64,000 nt of DNA, taken from Blastomussa wellsi (taxonomy: Eukaryota > Cnidaria > Anthozoa > Scleractinia > Plerogyridae). The notes beneath the pieces are model-generated. The model did no database searches and was not told the origin of the DNA. It saw only the letters and a list, made by a program, of their open reading frames with translations. Positions 59,101 to 64,000 of this stretch are shown here, one piece after another. The translations under genes were made by a program, and so were the position numbers. How positions within the stretch are numbered: the stretch's first letter is position 1; each line of letters begins with the position of its first letter. The stretch covers positions 13,608,217-13,672,216 of the forward strand of contig OX393568.1 in the NCBI GenBank assembly GCA_947652115.1, given 5' to 3'.

Positions 59101-62100
59101 CGTATTTTTGCTGGTTCTTTATAATTTGTGGATACCTTGTTTGACATGTATAGCTGTCAATTGATGTCCAATGTCAAACATAAGCTTACGTTAACCTTAA
59201 CATTAACCAAGACGACCCATTTCTGTAGCATGGCCGCCAAGTTGGGGCGATTTCGTTGTCGTCGTATGTAGAGCGCCAGCGCCCGCGAACCAGGCCGCTA
59301 GCCGCTAGCTATGGGGCTCCGCTTGCCGTCGGGGCTCCGGTACAAAATAGTCAAGCTAGCAACATTATTCCCTAAAACGCAGGCGTACTGCACGCCTAAA
59401 ACCTCTCATTATCTGAGAACGTTATCTTTAAATTGTTTCATTATTTTAACTGTCACTTATTATTTCTATAACAGGATGGAATCATATTTAAATTGTATGC
59501 AACCAGCTCAAACAGTAATCTGAAGACCATGCAAGAAAAAATTGAACACTTAGTAAATCGAAGTAAAATTGTGCTTGGACCTGTTACGGAATTACCTGAC
59601 ACTTACACTGCAAGGAGCCCTGAGCAATTTACAGAGTAAGTTCGTAATGACGTCGTAATGAAGGAAAAAGTGAAAATTGTACATTAAACATTTTTATTTC
59701 GCGCCGGTAAAAGAGCACGAAACAATTCAGTGGCGGTGCTGCAAGACGAACGCCAACTCAACACGCAAGCGTATTACGAAAGATCTTATTTTTAGTCTTC
59801 CCGATCGCGCCCTGAACAACATTTAAATGGTTTTCTGTGGTGTGATCTTGTTGTCTTCGATAAAGGTGCCGAATATGGCGATCGATTTCATGACAGTCAT
59901 TGGATCGTACAGTTCTGCTGCTAAATTTGTGTGAACATATTCAAAGCCACGTCCGGGTTCAAAGCATCACTACAATACAGAGGTCTTCAGATACTCGTGT
60001 GGCTTAAAGTGCTACTATGATCAAATTCTTGATATTTATATTTTTATGTTTTCGTGCACAATACAAATGTCCTAGATATCTTGCCAAATTTCAACCCGTT
60101 CCGAGAGTCTACAACCACCATTAATTCTTCTTGTTCCAAGGCTTGGTTGAGAATTTGAGAAAATGATGTCATTTTCTCAAATTCTCAACCAAGCCTTGGA
60201 ACAAGGAGAATTAATATAATGGCGGCCGTAAATTCTCGGAAATAAAAGTACAAAAAAGACAACTTCTAATGTTTGTCATGGACTGAAATTTGGCAAGAAA
60301 CCTCAAAAAGTCGTACTATTAACGGAAATGTAAAACAATGGATATCGAAAATTTCATCGTTGTAGCACTTTAACTTTTCACAAAAATAAAACCATGCCAC
60401 ATCGGAAACTGTGATAACAACTTTAGGTGAATTTAAGACCTTTCTAATTTGTTATTTGTTAACGATTCATTTCACTTATTCTTTATCTGATTTTCCCGCC
60501 TAAGACCACTGAAGCTTTCAATTGCATTGTTATTCCTTTAATGGGATCTGTTCCAATCTCCCCAGTCTCCACATTTTATTAGCCTTGGACCCAGCGCTGG
60601 CACAGCCCACACAAGAAATAAGCTCAAACATTGAGGCCCAGTTGCAGGCAATTTTGATCACGTTGTTAGGCAAGTCACATGTCAGCAGAATCCGTCGCTT
60701 CAGCCTTAACGAGGTACGATTATATTAGTTTCCATATTCGTTACTAATGGTTAGTTAAAGGCCTTTCGTTGTCAATCAGAATTTCCTGTTGTCATTTCAC
60801 TTTTTTATTGATATATTATGGTTTCATGTAACTATGTTGTCAAGGTACAAATTTGCATTTCGTGTCCGGCAAGTATCCCGGCTTTTTATGATGGGACTTC
60901 TGTTTAATGAGTCAATTTTTATCACTCTGTCTTTTAAAATTGTTGTTTCTTTCCTAGACATTCGTGCAGTTGTCCTTAAGAAACGAGGGTGAAAAAGACG
61001 TGTATCCAATCCACATAATTAAAGAGCAACTTGAAAAAGCGGTAAAATCGGGGCAGGTCTTTTTTAACGTTACTTCTGTTAATGGAGAAGCTGACACCAC
61101 GTACTTCTTTGTCACAAAAATGATTGCTCGTGGTACGTTTGATTATCTGTGTCATCCATACACATGTTCGCCGCTTACATCGCAGCCGACAGGCACCCAG
61201 CATGCTGACAGCAGTACAGGTAAGACAACCTTGATTAATGTAATCCTTTTCAACGCGTTTTCGCATTCTGCTTAATAATTTTGCTAAAAACTACCATTTT
61301 TAAGGGAAAGGGGCCCTTTTCGTGAGCTAGACATAGGCCTGATTTATGCTAGAGACGGATCATTCGTCTAGACGGATCATCCGTCTAGTATAAATACGGG
61401 ACGATCTTTGGGACGAACTATTGGTGTGTCTTGACGACGATAGTTCGTGGGTCAAGACAAATTTGTCTAGGCGGATGATCCGTCTTTTTGCCCATATTTA
61501 TACAGAGACGAATTTACGGACAGATTACAGTTCTGTGCCCAAATTCATCCCAGACGGATGATCCGTCTCTAGTATAAATCAGGCCTTTCTTAATATGCTT
61601 TTAAAAAATATTTTATCGCAGTGTTTTATCACCAACGTTTTAACCGTGTTTTATCACCAGAGTTTTAACCATTCAGTTGTTAATTACTATATGTCTTAGC
61701 CGATTTACGGAAATTTTAGGTTTCAAGGAAACCATAACAGGATTAAACTTTAAAGAAAGTAGTTTTCCTATTAGAAAAGCTAAAATAAAACAGAACTTGG
61801 AATAATTGAATGTTAACGTTGTTTGCTTTCAGTTATAGAGACGAGTGTAGCTACCTCCCCTACTGAAAAGGAAAGTGAACAAAAACAAGGCCTTACTCCA
61901 GTGGAGATAGGAGTTGTCGTGGCAGCTTCTGTGCTTACTGTCTCTTCCTGTCCCTGTATTTTATTTGTATTGATTACAAGAAGACGCAAAGGGACAAAGA
62001 AAGGAAAAGTGCTCCCTGAAGGAGGTCCTGATGATGACCTACCGTCTGAAATATCAGATATGTCAGAAATAGACGCCGATATGAACATAGCTTTGAATCG

Positions 62101-62218
62101 AACTTATTCTACTTATGGACAAACGAGAATTCAACTTTCCCCGAGGGAAGCCTGGGCTAAAGCAAAACAACTTACTATTCCAGCACCAAAAACTATTCCA
62201 GAAGGGGCGTGGTTTTAA
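40307..62218 (+). CDS. CACHD1: CACHD1-like VWA and Cache domain membrane protein
   Basis: Type I membrane protein of the calcium-channel alpha2delta/CACHD1 superfamily; vertebrate CACHD1 modulates CaV3 channels and Wnt receptor signalling. Exons: 40307-40950, 45222-45366, 45983-46109, 46810-46877, 46999-47100, 47406-47781, 48021-48169, 48394-48549, 48720-48857, 49184-49301, 50967-51066, 51745-51828, 53870-53977, 54214-54301, 55628-55771, 55998-56201, 56907-56985, 57697-57793, 58242-58337, 59475-59635, 60566-60713, 60958-61219, 61833-62218. Order: signal peptide, N-terminal region with WQYYGSVDGEYVQYPA, VWA domain, two Cache regions (GHTILHPSLPG; YYHRLDL; GTQQGVLKTYPG), Cys-rich PSI-like module, an extra domain, one membrane helix and a cytoplasmic tail of about 90 residues. 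Phases agree at every junction but one: 58337 ends in phase 2 and 59475 starts in phase 0, so a small exon (3n+1 nt) is missing from my model. Visible length is about 1326 aa, against about 1270 in human CACHD1. Confidence 0.87.
41457..42677. mobile_element. Foldback element with hammerhead, in CACHD1-like intron 1
   Basis: The left arm (CAAACTATAAACGGCAGACT onward through GATGAAAAATAAACAA and AAAACAGCTAATATAT) is repeated inverted at 42590-42677. A second inverted copy of the extreme end lies at 41613-41642. The minus strand at 41547-41586 carries a canonical hammerhead core. Confidence 0.65.
41547..41586 (-). ncRNA. Hammerhead ribozyme motif (type I layout)
   Basis: Minus strand: CCC, CTGAGGA (core CUGANGA), stem II GGTTTG/CAAACC with loop TCTTG, CGAAA, TATC, then GGGC. 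All conserved core positions are present (CUGANGA, GAAA, an NUH cleavage triplet AUC). Stem I is short (CCC/GGG) and stem III minimal, as in hammerheads of Penelope-like retroelements. Activity is not shown. Confidence 0.6.
43674..44809. mobile_element. hAT-like element with perfect 8-bp duplication CTCTAGTG
   Basis: Termini AGGGCCTCCCAAGCGGGG and, inverted, AGGGCCTCCCAGGGGTTTTT are flanked by CTCTAGTG at 43666-43673 and 44810-44817. An 8-bp duplication with TA in the middle is the hAT signature. TTCCC-rich subterminal repeats occupy both sides. It lies in CACHD1-like intron 1 and carries minus-strand ORFs (43830-44480). Confidence 0.8.
43830..44480 (-). pseudogene. Coding-like ORFs inside hAT-like element, family unknown
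   Basis: Two minus-strand ORFs (44244-44480 and 43830-44225) lie end to end with a stop between them. The first has SKKACKGSALHHIHTLLALV and CRC upstream, vaguely like a SWIM-type CxC...C pattern. The second has PPDVQPLVLTKLVGIKKVM, YVQDPFNPICF and an acidic/basic tail. They look protein-like and degenerate but are not a hAT transposase I recognise. Confidence 0.4.
44872..45110. mobile_element. 239-bp MITE, GTTTACAGCGCGACGCGCC ends
   Basis: The left end GTTTACAGCGCGACGCGCC and the right end GGCGCGTCGCGCTGTAAAC are perfect inverses. Inner arms pair around TCAGAGAGCGCGAATTTG. It ends 111 bases before the exon starting at 45222. Confidence 0.8.
45222..47781 (+). other. VWA domain with intact MIDAS (five exons, into Cache)
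   Basis: Exon 45222-45366 reads SWYVEAASP then LVIIIDRSGSMSGPRI: D234, S236 and S238 form a complete DxSxS metal site. The core strand VGILAFSHRI is in 45983-46109 and SNVILFLTDGNPND, with the second MIDAS aspartate, in 46999-47100. Exon 47406-47781 holds the end of the VWA domain (YALGTG) and the start of the first Cache region. Confidence 0.85.
45590..45805. mobile_element. G-rich MITE with CAGGGGCGGATCCAG ends
   Basis: It begins CAGGGGCGGATCCAGG and ends CTGGATCCACACCTG, with long G and C runs just inside each end. It lies in the intron after exon 45222-45366. Confidence 0.7.
49510..49690 (+). mobile_element. Dispersed SINE-like repeat, copy 1
   Basis: It contains GATGGGATGCTAGTCCATC, GGTACCCATTTATACACCTG, GGAGAGAGG and CGGCTCGAACCCGGACC, the last being a tRNA B-box-like word in reverse. 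A second, more diverged copy lies at 54595-54760. Confidence 0.6.
49690..50600. repeat. Segment bounded by CGGTTAA-rich repeats
   Basis: Both ends (49690-49790 and 50525-50600) have clustered TTTTTACGCCTAACGGTTA and ACGGTTAA words. The middle has AT-rich sequence without coding signal. It is possibly one element with subterminal repeats, lying between CACHD1-like exons 49184-49301 and 50967-51066. Confidence 0.45.
50615..50892 (+). mobile_element. tRNA-derived SINE bracketed by direct repeats
   Basis: A tRNA-like head GGCTTCATAGCTCAGTTGG with a degraded B box (GTCCAATCCCATTGAAGCC) lies in the middle. TTCACTTTCATCTACATCCG, then CAGTTCAAAT, occurs on both sides about 230 bp apart. The same layout is seen for the interrupted copy at 30534-32165. 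Confidence 0.7.
51110..51716. mobile_element. 600-bp foldback MITE
   Basis: The arms pair almost throughout: ATGGTTGCTATAGATTTCTA against its inverse near 51690, GAACCCAAG against CTTGGGTTC, and AAGCCAATGGATAGAGTGCA against TGCACTCTATCTATTGGCTT. It ends about 30 bases before exon 51745-51828. Confidence 0.75.
51965..52515. mobile_element. Repeat with GGAGCTCCGTATTTTTGCTGG head, copy 1
   Basis: It starts TATAGATTTAGCCAAGCC, then GGAGCTCCGTATTTTTGCTGG, and ends with GTATGGGGCTCCGCTTGGC. A shorter copy with the same head and end lies at 59062-59340. The family is not recognised. Confidence 0.55.
52676..53832. repeat. 1.15-kb (CAGT)n satellite with variants
   Basis: The tract is almost entirely GTCA/CAGT tetramers with recurrent CAGC, AAGT, CAAT and CGTC variants, and higher-order blocks such as CAGTCAGCCAGTCAGCCA. 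It lies in one CACHD1-like intron and ends about 40 bases before exon 53870-53977. Confidence 0.95.
54595..54760 (+). mobile_element. Dispersed SINE-like repeat, copy 2
   Basis: It shares GGATGGGATGCTAGTCCATC, GGTACCCATTTATATACCTG, GAGAGAGG and AACAAAACGCAGTGTC with the copy at 49510-49690, plus an extra CCCCCAGCATTAAATTC block. Confidence 0.6.
55246..55620 (-). mobile_element. Possible LINE 3' end on minus strand
   Basis: On the minus strand it ends AAATAAAGTTATC followed by TTATC repeats, the usual tail of CR1/L2-type elements. The upstream part has no intact reading frame. It stops just before exon 55628-55771. Confidence 0.4.
57105..57300 (+). mobile_element. tRNA-Thr-derived SINE
   Basis: The head GTGACCTGGTGGTTAGGGCG is followed by the arm CCGGACTTGTAATCCGG (loop with anticodon TGT) and box B GGTTCAAGTCC. 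The 3' part has GCCAACTGGTCTGCC and a non-tRNA body. The imperfect T stem and lack of an acceptor stem argue against a real tRNA. Confidence 0.7.
59062..59340. mobile_element. Repeat with GGAGCTCCGTATTTTTGCTGG head, copy 2
   Basis: It shares GATTTAGCCAAGCC, GGAGCTCCGTATTTTTGCTGG and GGTTCTT at the head, and ATGGGGCTCCGCTTG at the end, with 51965-52515. It is shorter in the middle. It occupies most of the CACHD1-like intron in which I expect a missing small exon. Confidence 0.55.
59475..61219 (+). other. Unassigned juxtamembrane domain of CACHD1-like protein
   Basis: Three exons encode about 190 residues between the Cys-rich module and the membrane exon. After a helical stretch (NLKTMQEKIEHLVNRSKIVL) comes LHILLALDPALAQPTQ, a helix (IEAQLQAILITLLG), VSRIRRFSLNETFVQLSLRN, a helix (IIKEQLEKAVKSG) and VFFNVTSVNG. 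The predicted strand-helix-strand-strand-helix-strand order resembles a SEA-type ferredoxin-like fold. Human CACHD1 has only about 30 residues here. Family not recognised. Confidence 0.6.
60004..60373. mobile_element. MITE with TTAAAGTGCTAC ends
   Basis: The left end TTAAAGTGCTACTATGATCA and the inverted right end TTAAAGTGCTACAACGATGA frame a strong hairpin at 60115-60225 (GGCTTGGTTGAGAATTTGAG and its inverse). Confidence 0.7.
61335..61586. mobile_element. MITE with GACGGATCATCCGTC internal palindromes
   Basis: The ends GGCCTGATTTATGCTAGAGACGG and its inverse are followed by repeated GACGGATGATCCGTCT words, four or more in 250 bp. It lies in the intron before the membrane exon. Confidence 0.75.
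61833..62218 (+). other. Transmembrane and cytoplasmic tail exon
   Basis: The last exon has VEIGVVVAASVLTVSSCPCI then LFVLITRRRKGTKKGK: one membrane helix followed by a basic stop-transfer. The tail is acidic (DDDLPSEISDMSEIDAD) and ends EGAWF before TAA at 62216. A membrane helix, rather than a GPI signal, supports CACHD1 over alpha2delta. Confidence 0.88.
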
Positions 62219-62430
62219 GATTCGTTTGTCATGTACCTTGATGTAGCACTTAGCAGACATACGCAGTATCAAATCACTGACATTGCCCTTCATTACATAA
62301 TTTGTCATGGTTGTGAATTGAACGGTTACTTTAAGATAAGGTGGGACACCATGTGATGCTTAAGTTCAGAGCCATAGATACGAAAGAACCTCTTTAATAT
62401 GGCCACCTGTTGACTGGATTTTTTGGTACA

Positions 62431-62436
62431 AATAAA
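62431..62436 (+). terminator. Polyadenylation signal AATAAA of CACHD1-like gene
   Basis: AATAAA lies 213 nt after the stop codon, followed by a T/G-rich stretch (GATTGTTGTTTTTGTTG), the usual downstream element. Confidence 0.6.
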
Positions 62437-62508
62437 GAGATTGTTGTTTTTGTTGTTGGATTAACGGGGTTCCTGGCCACCATTCCAGTCACAACCAATT
62501 TTGTCATA

Positions 62509-62714
62509 ATATAATTTGGTTTTATCAACTGGGTTGATAATGTCAATTGGCCACCGTAAAGAGATTCAAGTTTTGACGTTTCGAGCGTTAGCCCTTCGTC
62601 GGAGCGAATCGTCCGACGAAGGGCTAACGCTCGAAACGTCAGCACTTGAATCTCTTTACGGTGGCCAATTGACATTATCAACCCAGTTGATAAAACCAAA
62701 TTATATTGTTATAC

Positions 62715-62759
<45 letters not shown>

Positions 62760-62765
62760 CTATTC
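62509..62765 (+). mobile_element. Hammerhead-bearing foldback retroelement, copy 2
   Basis: A 257-bp insertion is flanked by a perfect 12-bp duplication, AATTTTGTCATA (62497-62508 and 62766-62777). It has the same two ends as copy 1 at 31198. Both arms contain GACGAAGGGCTAACGCTCG and AAACGTC, so it carries the hammerhead-like motif on each strand. It lies just after the CACHD1-like polyadenylation signal. Confidence 0.78.
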
Positions 62766-62869
62766 AATTTTGTCATAGCCTAGAGCGTATATATGAGTTT
62801 GCCTGGCCATTTGGATTCTTGAAGGTCGGTATGTAAAAGGATGCTTTCGATTTCTGTGGAAAAACCGGT

Positions 62870-62950
62870 GGTGAGCCGGATTTAATTTTTCCATCAAAGT
62901 TCCAAATGGTACTGGTTGAGTGTGTACCATTTGGAAACTTTCCAGTGGAA
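62870..62950. repeat. Short hairpin in 3' flank
   Basis: AAGTTCCAAATGGTAC pairs with GTACCATTTGGAAACTT around a 12-base loop. It may be part of a larger repeat running to about 63230 whose limits I cannot define. Confidence 0.4.
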
Positions 62951-63364
62951 AGGATCATTCCATTTCATTTTACATTGGGAATCAACAGTCACGAATTTCA
63001 TCGAGTAACACTGAAATAGTGCGAAATATATATGGTGCTGCAGCAAAATGGTCCAGCGATATTCCGAGAATTCGGTAAAAACGAGAGGAATATGTCAAAA
63101 TTGAAATATTCCACTTAATTTTTTCCGAAAATTTTCAGGTTAGTAACATTTGACGTTCCACCGGAACAACTGGGCTCCTTGCAGATGGAAAGTACTAAAA
63201 GTTGTAACTTTTGTAATTGGGATCATTTAAGGCTATTTTTTAAGAGCGAAATAAAAACAAGGACAAGCATATGCTAGTAAGATAGCAGTATAGAAGCGTA
63301 AGCGCGTGCATAAAAAGACCAAACACACTCGCCCTTCTTATGTTGTCCTCACTATTTAAGCAAT

Positions 63365-63640
63365 AGAGGACTTTTGCCGTGTTTACATAGCCTCCTCTAA
63401 ACACGAGGGAGTTTAGGGGAATTAGAGACAGTTATGCAAACCCGAGACGCAGTCGAGGGGTTGCATAACTTTCGAGAATTCTCCTAACCCTCCGAGTCTT
63501 CAATTGCTTTTATAAAATATTTCTTAAAAGTACGCACGAAATTAAAACGTCACAATCGTGTTTGCATACTCCCATCTAAACACACCTTTCAATAATAGCG
63601 CGCGTAGTATCTTAGTTATTTTATAAAAAATGTCATAGAA
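63365..63640. repeat. Dispersed repeat, copy at window end
   Basis: It has CGTGTTTACATAGCCTCCTC at the left and CACAATCGTGTTTGCATACT, CATCTAAACACACC and AGTATCTTAGTTATTTTATA at the right, shared with 11430-11890 and with the first 130 bases of the window. The remaining flank to 64000 shows nothing I recognise. Confidence 0.5.
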
Positions 63641-64000
63641 TAAACATGATTCCTTAGAGGAAAACAGGTGTGTTCGTCTTTCATTTGCTTGCACTGATAT
63701 CGTGGTTGTTCCTTACTTGTCCTTATGTCGCTAATCAAAACCAGCCTTTAGTTTGCATTTATACCTCGCCGAGCCGATTTCAGTTTACCATATTCGATGA
63801 CTTGTATATTTAAAATGTTTTTAAACGGTCGTATTGCTGACTTTGGCTACTTTGCTAAGTAATCTCTTGACGGAAGACTGAGAATAGTAACGTGACTATT
63901 GTCAACGTTTCCTCGTTACTTTCCTTGCTTAATTTTCTAATGGGGACGATAACGATACTTGATGATATTCCAACTTATTTTGTGCTCGATTATCGGTGAA

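Noticed and set aside
62516..62746. ORFs on both strands around FRALALRRS and LTLETSALESLYGGQL
   Set aside because: They come from the inverted arms of the hammerhead element; the same strings appear at 31170-31399.

Overview
This window is nuclear DNA from an animal. It holds three large, intron-rich genes whose products match metazoan families. The AT-rich introns and intergenic DNA are packed with palindromic MITEs, tRNA-derived SINEs and hammerhead-ribozyme retroelements. That combination looks most like a cnidarian, probably a stony coral or other anthozoan; this assignment is inference. All exon structures below were joined by hand from splice signals, reading phase and protein similarity.

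Layout. (1) 508-9830, plus strand: the last 12 coding exons of a liprin-beta (PPFIBP) gene, with three SAM domains and the natural C-terminus. (2) 9831-13940: gene-free DNA between converging genes, with repeats. (3) 14135-30231, minus strand: a complete 15-exon SLAIN-family gene (predicted 529 aa). Its middle is an array of small symmetric phase-1 exons that arose by tandem duplication. (4) 30232-40306: gene-free, repeat-dense DNA between divergent genes. It contains a SINE interrupted by a 1.4-kb palindrome that is itself interrupted by a hammerhead-bearing retroelement. (5) 40307-62218, plus strand: a CACHD1-like gene (VWA plus Cache domains, type I membrane protein, calcium-channel alpha2delta superfamily), 23 recognised coding exons. 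(6) 62219-64000: 3' region with a second copy of the hammerhead element and another dispersed repeat.

The genes are unrelated in sequence and form no operon-like unit. Liprin-beta is a scaffold of cell edges and synapse-like sites, SLAIN promotes microtubule growth at plus ends, and CACHD1 is a membrane protein that modulates ion channels and Wnt receptors. All three therefore act at the cell cortex or periphery, but their adjacency is probably chance.

The most interesting points are: the three-exon tandem duplication and acidic/arginine repeat array in SLAIN; an extra domain of about 200 residues next to the membrane in the CACHD1-like protein, together with an intact MIDAS; two families of hammerhead-bearing foldback elements; a hAT-like element with a perfect 8-bp target duplication carrying a coding-like ORF; and a GC-AG intron in liprin-beta.
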